Source of the DNA: UBA7398 sp964632545
Lineage (GTDB): Bacteria > Actinomycetota > Actinomycetes > Nanopelagicales > Nanopelagicaceae
Length of the DNA: 64,000 nucleotides
Direction: 5' to 3'
Assembly: GCA_964632545.1 (NCBI GenBank)
Contig: CAZWBQ010000005.1
Span: forward strand, 1 to 64,000
The position numbers and the translations under genes were made by a program. Of the stretch, positions 1 to 8,080 are shown one piece after another. The notes under the pieces were generated by a model. That model was not told the origin of the DNA, searched no databases, and worked only from the letters and a program-made list of their open reading frames with translations. How positions within the stretch are numbered: position 1 is the stretch's first letter; every line of letters starts with the position of its first letter.

Positions 1-167
1 GTGTTGTTATGAACCCTGTTGATCACCCACATGGTGGTGGTGAAGGTAAAACTTCTGGTGGCCGTCATCCGGTTTCACCTTGGGGTAAGCCTGAAGTTCG
101 AACTCGTAAAAAGAAGTCGAGCGATCAACTTATTGTCCGTCGTCGTCCAGCTAACAAGAGCCGATAA
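1..167 (+). CDS. rplB: 50S ribosomal protein L2, C-terminal end (partial)
   Basis: The window opens inside this gene, in frame 3. The visible residues are the highly conserved L2 C-terminus: VVMNPVDHPHGGGEGK, then GGRHPVSPWGKP, a basic KKK stretch, and a TAA stop at 165-167. L2 sits at the peptidyl-transferase region of the 50S subunit. The HPHGGGEG segment contains the His long linked to peptidyl-transferase function. It is followed 14 nt later by rpsS, the normal S10-operon order. The N-terminal part lies outside the window. Confidence 0.96.
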   Translation, partial: VVMNPVDHPHGGGEGKTSGGRHPVSPWGKPEVRTRKKKSSDQLIVRRRPANKSR

Positions 168-181
168 GGAGCCCTTTAAAA

Positions 182-469
182 ATGCCTCGTAGTTTAAAAA
201 AGGGTCCATTCGTGGACAAACACCTTTCTAAAAAAGTGGATGCTCAGAATGAGCAAGGCACCAAAGTTGTTATTAAGACTTGGTCACGCCGCTCAATGAT
301 CACGCCATCAATGATTGGTCACACCATCGCAGTACATGATGGTCGCAAACATGTTCCAGTTTATGTAACTGAATCGATGATTGGTCACAAACTTGGTGAG
401 TTCTCACCAACTCGTACCTTCCGCGGTCACATTAAACAAGATGATCGAAAGGTGGTTAAGGATGCTTAA
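182..469 (+). CDS. rpsS: 30S ribosomal protein S19
   Basis: This 95-residue protein has the family's full length. It begins MPRSLKKGPFVDKHL and carries the conserved TWSRRSMI and IGHKLGEFSPTR blocks. S19 binds 16S rRNA in the 30S head and forms a complex with S13, which is encoded at 12309. A purine-rich site (AAGGAG, 167-172) precedes the ATG. Its last 8 nt overlap the start of rplV, so translation of the two genes is probably coupled. Confidence 0.98.
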   Translation: MPRSLKKGPFVDKHLSKKVDAQNEQGTKVVIKTWSRRSMITPSMIGHTIAVHDGRKHVPVYVTESMIGHKLGEFSPTRTFRGHIKQDDRKVVKDA

Positions 470-899
470 TACACCACTAATCGCCACTGCGACTGTTCGC
501 GGATTGCGCGTTACGCCTCAGAAAGCACGTCGTGTTGTGAATTTAATTCGCGGCATTCGTGCAGATGAAGCCATCAACATTGTGAAGTTCGCACCACAGA
601 TCGCTGTTAGCGAAGATGTGTACACGTTGCTTAACTCTGCAGTTGCTAACGCAAAGCAGAAGAACCCAGCAATTCGCGATGCTTCTGAACTTTGGGTAAC
701 TGAAGCTCTTGTTGAAGAAGGTCAAACCATGAAGCGTTTCCGCCCACGTGCACAAGGTCGCGGATTCCAAATTTTGAAGCGCAGCAGCCAAATCTCAGTC
801 GTCCTCTCTGACGATAAGAATTATCGCCGTCCTTCTAAAGAATCAGTACGCAAAGCTGCAAAAGCAGCTGCCGCAGCAGGAGAGGGTGTGACCGAATAA
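462..899 (+). CDS. rplV: 50S ribosomal protein L22
   Basis: This is a 145-residue L22, a 23S rRNA-binding protein lining the exit tunnel. The GLRVTPQKARRVVNLIRG block near the N-terminus and the KRFRPRAQGRG loop are diagnostic. The open frame runs upstream to 381, but that part lies inside rpsS. The ATG at 462 gives the family N-terminus and has the purine-rich AAGGTGGTTAAGG upstream. The C-terminus carries a roughly 20-residue Ala/Lys-rich tail, as in other actinobacteria. The stop abuts rpsC. Confidence 0.96.
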   Translation: MLNTPLIATATVRGLRVTPQKARRVVNLIRGIRADEAINIVKFAPQIAVSEDVYTLLNSAVANAKQKNPAIRDASELWVTEALVEEGQTMKRFRPRAQGRGFQILKRSSQISVVLSDDKNYRRPSKESVRKAAKAAAAAGEGVTE

Positions 900-1712
900 A
901 TGGGTCAAAAAATAAATCCATACGGCTTCCGGTTAGGTATCACCACTGAATTTAAATCTCGTTGGTATGCCGAAAAGCTATATAAAGATTATGTAAAAGA
1001 AGACGTCATGATCCGTCGTTCAATGGAGAAAGGTATGGAACGCGCTGGCGTTTCTCATATCGAAATTGAACGTACTCGCGATCGAGTACGTATTGATCTT
1101 CACACCGCTCGCCCTGGCATCGTTATTGGTCGCCGCGGTGAAGGTGCAGATCGGCTTCGGCTTGATCTCGAGAAGTTAACTGGTAAACAAGTTCAGTTAA
1201 ATATTCTCGAAGTTAAGAATCCAGAAACTAATGCTCAACTTGTTGCGCAAGGAATTGCAGAACAATTAGCAGCACGTGTTTCCTTCCGACGCGCAATGCG
1301 TAAGTCAATGCAGACAGCTTTGAAAGCTGGCGCAAAAGGTATTCGAGTTCAATGCGGTGGACGTCTTGGCGGAGCAGAAATTGCACGTTCAGAGTTCTAT
1401 CGTGAAGGTCGAGTACCACTACACACTCTTCGTGCCGATATTGATTATGGTTTCTATGAAGCTCATACAACATTCGGTCGTCTCGGCGTAAAGGTCTGGA
1501 TTTATAAAGGCGAAGTTATTCAATCTCGCGCAGAACGCGAAGCTGCTGCAGTTGCACAAGCTCGCGCTCCTAAATCGGATCGGCCACGTCGTAATGCACC
1601 ACGTGCTCCACGCGGTGAAGTTACTAAGACTTCAGTTGCAGCACGTGAAGCTGCAGTAGAAAACACACCAGCAGAGACTTCAACAGTTACTACTGAAGGA
1701 AGTGATGCATAG
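900..1712 (+). CDS. rpsC: 30S ribosomal protein S3
   Basis: The protein has 270 residues and begins MGQKINPYGFRLG. It contains the type-2 KH RNA-binding domain with the GxxG-type loop IGRRGEGADRL, and the RAMRKSMQTALKAGAKGI segment of the mRNA-entry helicase site. Residues beyond about 215 form an Ala/Arg/Thr-rich tail that ends acidic, making the protein longer than the roughly 230-residue E. coli form. The stop shares one base with the GTG start of rplP. Confidence 0.98.
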   Translation: MGQKINPYGFRLGITTEFKSRWYAEKLYKDYVKEDVMIRRSMEKGMERAGVSHIEIERTRDRVRIDLHTARPGIVIGRRGEGADRLRLDLEKLTGKQVQLNILEVKNPETNAQLVAQGIAEQLAARVSFRRAMRKSMQTALKAGAKGIRVQCGGRLGGAEIARSEFYREGRVPLHTLRADIDYGFYEAHTTFGRLGVKVWIYKGEVIQSRAEREAAAVAQARAPKSDRPRRNAPRAPRGEVTKTSVAAREAAVENTPAETSTVTTEGSDA

Positions 1713-2125
1713 TGTTAATTCCACGACGTGTTAAACACCGCAAACAACACCACCCAAGTCGTTCTGGTAAAGCAAAAGGTGGCACAACTGTTGCTTTCGG
1801 CGATTACGGTATTCAAGCTCTCGAAGGTGGCTATGTCACTAACCGTCAGATTGAAGCTGCACGTATCGCGATGACCCGTCACGTAAAACGTGGTGGAAAA
1901 GTTTGGATCAACATTTATCCAGATCGTCCGCTCACAAAGAAGCCAGCTGAAACTCGTATGGGTTCCGGTAAAGGTTCTCCGGAGTGGTGGATCGCAAATA
2001 TCAAGCCAGGTCGCGTGATGTTTGAAATCTCTGGCGTAACTCAAGAGATTGCAAACGAAGCGTTAACCCGCGCTATGCACAAATTACCGGTCAAGTGCCG
2101 CGTTGTACGTCGCGAGGAGGCATAA
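1712..2125 (+). CDS. rplP: 50S ribosomal protein L16
   Basis: This 137-residue L16 starts with GTG at 1712, overlapping the rpsC stop by one base. It carries the family signatures MLIPRRVKHRKQHH and RMGSGKGSPEWW. L16 organises the A-site and central protuberance of the 50S subunit. The GAGGAGG at 2114-2120, inside its last codons, serves as the ribosome-binding site of rpmC downstream. Confidence 0.98.
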   Translation: MLIPRRVKHRKQHHPSRSGKAKGGTTVAFGDYGIQALEGGYVTNRQIEAARIAMTRHVKRGGKVWINIYPDRPLTKKPAETRMGSGKGSPEWWIANIKPGRVMFEISGVTQEIANEALTRAMHKLPVKCRVVRREEA

Positions 2126-2128
2126 ACA

Positions 2129-2344
2129 ATGGCAATCATTACAGCAGAAGAACTTCGTCCATTAGGCGTTGAAGAGTTGCAAGCCAAACTCAAGGAAGCA
2201 AAGGAAGAACTTTTCAACCTTCGTTTCCAAGCAGCAACTGGTCAACTCGAAAGCCATGGTCGCTTAACTGCGGTCCGTAAAGAAATTGCACGCATCTATA
2301 CAGTTTTGCGTGAACGTGAACTAGGTATCGGAGGTGCGGCATGA
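2129..2344 (+). CDS. rpmC: 50S ribosomal protein L29
   Basis: L29 has 71 residues and the coiled two-helix fold with the ELxxKLKEAKEELFNLRFQ signature. It lies by the exit tunnel, where SRP and trigger factor dock. The short spacing after rplP and the 4-nt ATGA overlap with rpsQ indicate tightly coupled translation in the S10 operon. Confidence 0.97.
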   Translation: MAIITAEELRPLGVEELQAKLKEAKEELFNLRFQAATGQLESHGRLTAVRKEIARIYTVLRERELGIGGAA

Positions 2345-2604
2345 CTGAGCAAGCTCGCGGATTTCGCAAGACTCGCGAAGGTGTAGTCGTTAGCGACAAG
2401 ATGGATAAAACTGTCGTCGTTAAAGTTGAAGATCGTGCATCACACGGTATCTATTCAAAAGTTATAACCAAGGCGAAAAAGCTAAAAGCGCATGATGAAT
2501 CTAATTCAGCAGGCATTGGCGATCGCGTCCTAATAATGGAAACTCGGCCACTCTCAGCGACAAAACGCTGGCGAGTAGTTGAGATCCTCGAGCGAGCTAA
2601 GTAA
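2341..2604 (+). CDS. rpsQ: 30S ribosomal protein S17
   Basis: S17 has 87 residues and an OB-fold. It contains the GVVVSDKMDKTVVVKVE core and the C-terminal LSATKRWRVVEI block. It binds 16S rRNA helices early in 30S assembly. It overlaps rpmC by four bases (ATGA) and ends the S10-operon set. A GGTAGG site precedes rplN. Confidence 0.97.
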   Translation: MTEQARGFRKTREGVVVSDKMDKTVVVKVEDRASHGIYSKVITKAKKLKAHDESNSAGIGDRVLIMETRPLSATKRWRVVEILERAK

Positions 2605-2619
2605 AGGTAGGCGTAAAAA

Positions 2620-2988
2620 ATGATTCAACAAGAGTCGCGTCTACGCGTCGCGGATAACACAGGAGCAAAAGAGCTTCTCTGTATTCGTGTGCTCGGAGGT
2701 TCATCGCGTCGTTATGCCGGCATCGGCGACATCATCGTATGTTCTGTTAAGGATGCAATTCCTGGCGGACAGGTTAAGAAAGGTGAAGTCGTAAAGGCTG
2801 TCATCGTTCGTACCGTTAAAGAGAATCGTCGTGCAGATGGTTCATATATTCGTTTTGATGAAAACGCAGCAGTAATTCTGAAAGATGACGGCGAGCCTCG
2901 CGGCACCCGTATCTTCGGACCAGTTGCTCGCGAACTTCGTGATAAGAAATTCATGAAGATCATTTCGTTAGCTCCGGAGGTGCTATAA
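2620..2988 (+). CDS. rplN: 50S ribosomal protein L14
   Basis: This is a 122-residue L14, the exact usual length. It begins MIQQESRLRVADNTGAKE and includes the RxDGSYIRFDENAAV block. L14 sits on the subunit interface. It is the first gene of the classical spc operon, with no visible terminator between rpsQ and rplN, so the two operons appear merged here. GGAGGTGC before rplX is the next ribosome-binding site. Confidence 0.98.
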   Translation: MIQQESRLRVADNTGAKELLCIRVLGGSSRRYAGIGDIIVCSVKDAIPGGQVKKGEVVKAVIVRTVKENRRADGSYIRFDENAAVILKDDGEPRGTRIFGPVARELRDKKFMKIISLAPEVL

Positions 2989-2991
2989 CCA

Positions 2992-3309
2992 ATGGCCAGA
3001 ATTAAAAAAGGCGACACTGTTCTAGTCATCGCTGGAAAAGATAAGGGTGTAACTGGAAAAGTTCTCTCTGTCGATACTAAAACCGCTCGAGTACTTGTTG
3101 AAGGTGTGAACCGCGTAAAGCGCCACACTAAAGAAGATACTTCTGATCGCGGCGTTAAAGTCGGCGGAATACTTACAGTAGAAGCGCCAATTGCTTATTC
3201 CAACGTGATGCTTCTTGATGATGACGGTCAAGCAACACGAATCGGTGTCCGCAAAGATGACGACGGAAAGAATGTGCGAATTTCGCGCCGAACTGGGAAG
3301 GACATCTAA
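2992..3309 (+). CDS. rplX: 50S ribosomal protein L24
   Basis: L24 has 105 residues with an N-terminal KOW motif (KGDTVLVIAGKDKGVTGKV). It initiates 50S assembly by binding the 5' end of 23S rRNA. The stop codon shares its last base with the rplE start, indicating coupled translation. The length is as expected for actinobacteria. Confidence 0.97.
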   Translation: MARIKKGDTVLVIAGKDKGVTGKVLSVDTKTARVLVEGVNRVKRHTKEDTSDRGVKVGGILTVEAPIAYSNVMLLDDDGQATRIGVRKDDDGKNVRISRRTGKDI

Positions 3310-3869
3310 TGACAACTAATACTTCGTCATTGCCACGTCTAAAAGGCCGCTATCGCGAGACAATCGTGCCTGCGCTTAAAGCCGAATTCGGATTTAAAAA
3401 TGCAATGCAGATTCCAACCTTAACCAAAATCGTTGTGAACATGGGTGTTGGCGATGCAGCTAAAGATTCAAAACTTATTGAAGGCGCAATTCGTGATCTT
3501 GCAACTATCACTGGTCAAAAACCATTGGTAACCAAGGCAAAGAAATCAATTGCGAACTTCAAACTTCGTGAAGGAATGCCAATCGGTGCCCACGTAACTA
3601 TTCGTGGCGACCGGATGTGGGAATTCGCAGATCGCTTGTTAAGCATCTCGCTTCCTCGTATCCGCGACTTCCGCGGTCTTTCACCAAAACAATTTGATGG
3701 CAAAGGTAATTACACCTTTGGCATAACCGAACAGGTGGTATTCCCAGAGATCGAACAAGACAAACTTGATCGAGTTCGCGGAATGGATATCACTTTCGTT
3801 ACTACAGCAAAGAATGATGATGAAGGTCGCGCGTTGTTACGTGCGCTCGGATTCCCATTCAAAGATTAA
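3309..3869 (+). CDS. rplE: 50S ribosomal protein L5
   Basis: This 186-residue protein matches L5, the 5S rRNA binder of the central protuberance. The blocks KIVVNMGVGDA, GQKPLVTKAKKSIANFKLREG and GNYTFGITEQVVFPEI are diagnostic. It overlaps rplX by one base and is followed by the zinc-type S14 gene, as in other high-GC Gram-positive relatives. Confidence 0.98.
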   Translation: MTTNTSSLPRLKGRYRETIVPALKAEFGFKNAMQIPTLTKIVVNMGVGDAAKDSKLIEGAIRDLATITGQKPLVTKAKKSIANFKLREGMPIGAHVTIRGDRMWEFADRLLSISLPRIRDFRGLSPKQFDGKGNYTFGITEQVVFPEIEQDKLDRVRGMDITFVTTAKNDDEGRALLRALGFPFKD

Positions 3870-3894
3870 TTAGGACAAGAGGCTAAGGAAAAAA

Positions 3895-4080
3895 ATGGCA
3901 AAAACATCACTGATAGTAAAAGCTAGTCGCAAACCTAAATTTAAGGTTCGTGGCTACACACGTTGCCAACGTTGTGGTCGTCCGCATGCTGTGTATCAAA
4001 AGTTCGGTATCTGCCGTATCTGCTTCCGCAATATGGCGCACCGCGGTGAACTCCCAGGCATCACAAAGGCTTCTTGGTAA
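3895..4080 (+). CDS. rpsZ: 30S ribosomal protein S14, zinc (C+) type
   Basis: This is the short 61-residue form of S14. Two CxxC pairs (CQRC and CRIC) form a zinc ribbon. It starts MAKTSLIVKASRKPKFKVR and assembles into the 30S head. Some actinobacteria also keep a longer zinc-free paralogue as a zinc-starvation backup; none lies in this window. A hairpin follows directly after its stop, at 4081. Confidence 0.97.
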   Translation: MAKTSLIVKASRKPKFKVRGYTRCQRCGRPHAVYQKFGICRICFRNMAHRGELPGITKASW

Positions 4081-4101
4081 TTAGTTGAATCATTCAACTA
4101 A
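4081..4101 (+). promoter_or_regulatory. Hairpin immediately after rpsZ, mid-operon
   Basis: The two arms TTAGTTGAAT and ATTCAACTAA are perfect inverted repeats around a single C, effectively an 8-bp stem with a 5-nt loop. The hairpin starts directly after the rpsZ stop. It is followed by an A-rich stretch rather than a T-run, so it does not look like an intrinsic terminator. It lies in a 109-nt gap between rpsZ and rpsH, unusually long for this operon. RNA processing, mRNA stabilisation or autoregulation are possible roles (inference). Confidence 0.5.
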
Positions 4102-4189
4102 TAACTAGAAAAAATTAATCGTCCACGAATAACAACTATGAAGTAGGTCCTTAACCGGAAACCGCTTTAAGAAAGGCCAAAGGCCACGT

Positions 4190-4594
4190 ATGACAATGAC
4201 AGACCCGATCGCAGACATGTTAAGTCGTCTGCGAAATGCAAACACTGCTTACCATGAGGTGGTTTCAATGCCATCATCATCGGTAAAAGTGCGAATCGCA
4301 GCAATCCTCCAACAAGAGGGTTACATCTCTGGTTACAAAGTTGAACAGAACTCAGAAGGTTTTGGAAAAACTTTAGTAATCGATTTGAAGTACGGTTCAA
4401 ACCGCGAACGTTCGATTGCTGGACTTCGTCGCGTTAGCAAGCCAGGACTTCGCGTTTACGCAAAATCAACTGGTCTTCCAAAAGTTCTTGGCGGACTCGG
4501 TGTTGCAATCATCTCAACTTCACAAGGTTTGCTGACTGATAAGCAAGCCAATAAGCAAGGCGTAGGCGGAGAAGTTCTCGCCTATGTATGGTGA
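4190..4594 (+). CDS. rpsH: 30S ribosomal protein S8
   Basis: S8 has 134 residues and starts MTMTDPIADMLSRLRNAN, like mycobacterial S8, which supports the first of two close ATG codons. The C-terminal STSQGLLTDKQA block and the final YVW match the family. S8 nucleates the 30S central domain and represses the spc operon in E. coli. A 109-nt upstream gap with a hairpin at 4081 may hold its own leader. Confidence 0.97.
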   Translation: MTMTDPIADMLSRLRNANTAYHEVVSMPSSSVKVRIAAILQQEGYISGYKVEQNSEGFGKTLVIDLKYGSNRERSIAGLRRVSKPGLRVYAKSTGLPKVLGGLGVAIISTSQGLLTDKQANKQGVGGEVLAYVW

Positions 4595-4598
4595 TCTG

Positions 4599-5138
4599 AT
4601 GTCACGTATCGGTCGTATGCCAATTGCGGTTCCATCTGGAGTCGAAATTTCTATTAGTGGCGCTGCAGTTGCAGTGAAAGGTCCTAAGGGAACGCTTTCA
4701 CTAAATGTTGCAGAACCAATTACTGTTGCAAAAGAGTCAGACACAATCGTTTTGACTCGTCCAAACGATGAGCGCTCCGCTCGTTCACTTCACGGTCTAT
4801 CACGGACGCTAATCGCTAACATGATTGAAGGCGTAACTAAAGGTTATTCCAAGAAAATCATCATCACCGGCGTTGGTTACCGCGTTGCAGCTAAAGGCAA
4901 AGATCTTGAATTCGCACTTGGATATAGCCATCCAATCGTGGTTCCTGCTCCAACTGGAATTACATTCGATGTTATTTCACAGACTGAATTCACGGTATCT
5001 GGTGTCGATAAGCAATTAGTTGGCGAAGTTACTGCGAAAATCCAAAAGCTTCGTAAATCTGATCCTTATAAAGGTAAAGGTTTACATCTAGAAGGAGAAC
5101 GCATTCGCCGCAAGCAAGGAAAGACAGGTAAGAAATAA
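4599..5138 (+). CDS. rplF: 50S ribosomal protein L6
   Basis: This 179-residue L6 has two tandem alpha-beta domains. The conserved PYKGKGLHLEGERIRRKQGK end contacts 23S rRNA near the sarcin-ricin loop. The frame opens at 4584, but the ATG at 4599 gives the family N-terminus MSRIGRMPI and lies 5 nt after the rpsH stop. The stop overlaps the rplR start by one base. Confidence 0.96.
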   Translation: MSRIGRMPIAVPSGVEISISGAAVAVKGPKGTLSLNVAEPITVAKESDTIVLTRPNDERSARSLHGLSRTLIANMIEGVTKGYSKKIIITGVGYRVAAKGKDLEFALGYSHPIVVPAPTGITFDVISQTEFTVSGVDKQLVGEVTAKIQKLRKSDPYKGKGLHLEGERIRRKQGKTGKK

Positions 5139-5515
5139 TGAATATCACAACTAAGATCGTTAAGGGTTCTGCAACTGTTGCACGAACTCGTCGTCACTTC
5201 CGGGTACGTAAGAAAGTATCAGGAACCACCGAGCGTCCACGTTTGGTAGTCACACGTTCTGCTCGTCACCTTGTTGCGCAAATCGTTGATGATAGTAAGG
5301 GCCACACAATTGCATCTGCTTCAACAATGGAAGCGGATCTTCGCTCTGCCTCAGCAGATAAAACTAAAAAGGCTCGTACCGTCGGACAACTTGTTGCCGA
5401 TCGTGCAAAAGCTCAAGGAATTAAAGCAGTGGTATTCGATCGTGGTGGTAATCGCTACACCGGTCGCGTTGCTGCATTAGCTGATGGCGCTCGCGAGAAT
5501 GGATTGGACTTCTAA
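5138..5515 (+). CDS. rplR: 50S ribosomal protein L18
   Basis: L18 has 125 residues. It contains the basic RRHFRVRKKVSGTTERPRL segment and the C-terminal VFDRGGNRYTGRVAALADGARE block that binds 5S rRNA. It acts with L5 to place 5S rRNA in the central protuberance. It overlaps both neighbours by one base, so translation is probably coupled through rplF-rplR-rpsE. Confidence 0.97.
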   Translation: MNITTKIVKGSATVARTRRHFRVRKKVSGTTERPRLVVTRSARHLVAQIVDDSKGHTIASASTMEADLRSASADKTKKARTVGQLVADRAKAQGIKAVVFDRGGNRYTGRVAALADGARENGLDF

Positions 5516-6156
5516 TGACACCTGTTGCACCAAAGACCGATACTGAGGTAACGGCTAATAAGAAGCCAGACCGTCGTGAAAAGCGGGATCGTCGCGATGA
5601 TCGTCAAGATAAGTCCCCATACATGGAGCGCGTGGTTTTCATTAATCGCGTAGCAAAAGTTGTTCAAGGTGGACGTCGCTTCTCATTCACTGCACTCGTT
5701 GTAGTTGGAGATGGCAACGGCACGCTTGGAATTGGTTACGGCAAAGCTAAGGAAGTTCCACAAGCGATTGCAAAAGCAATTGAAGAAGCAAAGAAATCTT
5801 TCTTCAAAGTGCCGCGCATTCAAGGAACAATCCCACACCCAGTACAAGGTGAAGCTGCTGCAGGTGTAGTTCTGCTTCGCCCAGCTGCTCCTGGTACCGG
5901 TGTTATCGCTGGCGGACCAGTTCGTGCAGTTTTGGAGTGCGCTGGCATTTCAGATGTACTTTCTAAATCTCTTGGATCAAATAATCCAATCAATATGGTT
6001 CACGCAACTACAGCAGCGCTAAAGATGTTGGAACATCCAACTGCAATCGCAGCTCGTCGCGGACTACCACTAGAACACGTTGCACCTGCAGCACTTGCAC
6101 GCGCATCTGCTCTAGTTTCCGAATCCAATTTCAAGTCAACTGGTGGAGGAAGATAA
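5515..6156 (+). CDS. rpsE: 30S ribosomal protein S5
   Basis: S5 has 213 residues. An N-terminal basic, charged extension of about 35 residues precedes the double-stranded RNA-binding-like domain (VVFINRVAKVVQGGRRFSF) and the GTGVIAGGPVRAVLE block. S5 helps decoding fidelity together with S4 and S12. The length is above the E. coli form (about 167) but usual for actinobacteria. Confidence 0.97.
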   Translation: MTPVAPKTDTEVTANKKPDRREKRDRRDDRQDKSPYMERVVFINRVAKVVQGGRRFSFTALVVVGDGNGTLGIGYGKAKEVPQAIAKAIEEAKKSFFKVPRIQGTIPHPVQGEAAAGVVLLRPAAPGTGVIAGGPVRAVLECAGISDVLSKSLGSNNPINMVHATTAALKMLEHPTAIAARRGLPLEHVAPAALARASALVSESNFKSTGGGR

Positions 6157-6338
6157 TGCCAAGACTTAAAGTCACACAGGTTCGTTCAAAAGTTGGTTAC
6201 GCACCAGAACAACGCGACACACTTCGTTCGCTTGGTTTGAAGCGTATTGGTGATGTAGTGGTGAAAGAAGATCGCCCAGAAATTCGCGGCATGGTTTTCG
6301 CAGTTCGCCATCTCATTAAAGTTGAGGAGGTCGAATAA
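6156..6338 (+). CDS. rpmD: 50S ribosomal protein L30
   Basis: This is a 60-residue L30 with the LKVTQVRSKVGYAPEQRDTLRSLGL motif and the RGMVFAVRHLIKVEE end. It shares a base with the rpsE stop. The GAGGAGG at its 3' end (6325-6331) forms the ribosome-binding site for rplO. Confidence 0.97.
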   Translation: MPRLKVTQVRSKVGYAPEQRDTLRSLGLKRIGDVVVKEDRPEIRGMVFAVRHLIKVEEVE

Positions 6339-6340
6339 CT

Positions 6341-6781
6341 ATGGTGTTAAAAGTTCATCATCTTCGTCCAGCACCTGGTGCTAAGAAGAGTAAAACTCGT
6401 AAAGGTCGCGGTGAAGCCTCAAAAGGTAAGACTGCTGGCCGTGGTGGTAAAGGTACGCGCGCTCGAAACACAGTTCGTATTGGTTTCGAAGGCGGACAGA
6501 TGCCATTGGTACAACACCTTCCTAAACTTCGTGGTTTCAAAAACCCAGAGCGCGTTGAATACCAAGCAGTTAACGTCGCAACTATTAATGCGTTATTCCC
6601 TAAGGGTGGCAACGTTTCAGTAGCTGATCTCGTTAAAGCCGGTGCGGCGCGTAAAGGACTTCCAGTCAAGGTACTTGGAAATGGCGATATCTCTGTCAAA
6701 GTTGATATCACTGTCCATAAATTCTCAGCTTCGGCTAAAGAGAAAGTCTCTGCTGCCGGCGGAAGTATTAAGGAACTCTAA
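6341..6781 (+). CDS. rplO: 50S ribosomal protein L15
   Basis: L15 has 146 residues. It shows the N-terminal HHLRPAPGAKKSKTRKGRG block, the Gly/Lys-rich GKTAGRGGKGTRAR stretch and the GFEGGQMPLVQHLPKLRGF signature. It binds 23S rRNA late in 50S assembly. It lies 3 nt from secY, the conserved order that links ribosome and translocon production. Confidence 0.97.
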   Translation: MVLKVHHLRPAPGAKKSKTRKGRGEASKGKTAGRGGKGTRARNTVRIGFEGGQMPLVQHLPKLRGFKNPERVEYQAVNVATINALFPKGGNVSVADLVKAGAARKGLPVKVLGNGDISVKVDITVHKFSASAKEKVSAAGGSIKEL

Positions 6782-6784
6782 ACA

Positions 6785-8080
6785 ATGCTGCAAGCATTTG
6801 CTAAGGCCTTTAAGACGCCAGATCTACGTCGGAAGATTTTCTTTACGATGTCGATCATGGCGCTATTTCGGTTCGGTTCCATCGTTCCGACGCCAGGCGT
6901 TTCCTATAGCGCAGTGCAAACTTGCTTAAAGCAAGCTAACTCTGGTGGTTTATTTGGTCTTATCAATTTGTTTAGCGGTGGCGCACTATTAAAGCTAAGC
7001 GTTTTCGCACTTGGCATCATGCCTTACATCACCTCTTCAATTATCGTGCAGTTATTAACTGTAGTAATTCCACGATTTGAAGCGTTGAAACAAGAAGGAC
7101 AATCTGGAACTTCCAAGCTAACCCAATACACCCGTTATTTAACAATCGGCTTAGCAGTACTTCAAACAACTGGCTTAATTGCAGTTGCACGTACCCCTGG
7201 TCGATTGATTAGCGGTTGCGCAGAAGCAATCATTCCGGACACTTCATGGCAACGAATCATCACGATGATCTTCGTAATGACTGCTGGAACTGCAGTGATT
7301 ATGTGGCTCGGCGAATTAATTACCGATCGCGGCGTTGGCAACGGTATGTCTATCCTGATTTTCACATCAATCGCAGCTGGATTCCCTGGACAACTTTGGA
7401 GCATCAAGCTTGCTAAGGGATGGCCGGCATTTCTATTTGTAATGGCAGTCGGAATTTTAATTGTTGCAATGGTGGTTTATGTAGAACAAGCACAACGTCG
7501 TATTCCAGTGCAGTATGCAAAGCGTCAAATTGGTCGCAAATCATATGGTGGCACAAGTACATATATCCCAATTAAGGTCAACCAAGCTGGTGTAATCCCA
7601 GTTATTTTCGCTTCTTCATTGTTGTATATCCCATCGTTAATTGTGAATTTCTCAAACAGCACTTCAGGTTGGGCAGTATGGATTTCTCGTAACTTTGTTA
7701 AGGGAGATCACCCAATCTACATAGCTTCATACGCGCTATTAATTATTTTCTTTACCTATTTCTATGTCGCAATTACATTTAATCCAGATGAAGTTGCAGA
7801 GAATATGAAGAAGTACGGTGGATTCGTTCCAGGTATTCGTGCTGGTCGACCAACTTCGGAATATCTGCAATATGTGCTTTCTCGTATTACTGCTCCAGGT
7901 TCGCTTTACTTAGCGTTTGTTGCAGTGATTCCGATTATTGCGTTAGTGCTTTTTGGCGCTTCCCAGAATTTCCCATTCGGCGGAACTGCAATCTTGATCG
8001 TTGTTGGTGTTGGACTAGATACCGCAAAACAGATCGAGAGCCAATTACAACAACGCTCATATGAGGGGTTCTTGCGCTAA
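6785..8080 (+). CDS. secY: Protein translocase subunit SecY
   Basis: This 431-residue integral membrane protein is the pore of the SecYEG translocon. Ten hydrophobic segments can be traced, with the pore-ring region near GIMPYITSSIIVQL and the cytosolic loop QRRIPVQYAKRQIGRK. The protein begins MLQAFAKAFKTPDLRRKI and ends RSYEGFLR, both typical. Many secreted proteins in this window (34-residue signal in the hydrolase at 28957, PhoX-like, BMP proteins) would need it. The stop overlaps adk by one base. Confidence 0.98.
   Translation: MLQAFAKAFKTPDLRRKIFFTMSIMALFRFGSIVPTPGVSYSAVQTCLKQANSGGLFGLINLFSGGALLKLSVFALGIMPYITSSIIVQLLTVVIPRFEALKQEGQSGTSKLTQYTRYLTIGLAVLQTTGLIAVARTPGRLISGCAEAIIPDTSWQRIITMIFVMTAGTAVIMWLGELITDRGVGNGMSILIFTSIAAGFPGQLWSIKLAKGWPAFLFVMAVGILIVAMVVYVEQAQRRIPVQYAKRQIGRKSYGGTSTYIPIKVNQAGVIPVIFASSLLYIPSLIVNFSNSTSGWAVWISRNFVKGDHPIYIASYALLIIFFTYFYVAITFNPDEVAENMKKYGGFVPGIRAGRPTSEYLQYVLSRITAPGSLYLAFVAVIPIIALVLFGASQNFPFGGTAILIVVGVGLDTAKQIESQLQQRSYEGFLR

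Noticed and set aside
381..461. Upstream extension of rplV, and comparable extensions of whiB3 (to 35831), pcrA (to 41805), livK (to 27587) and folD (to 51654)
   Set aside because: They overlap neighbours, promoters or terminators and lack family similarity; internal starts fit the families and local signals.
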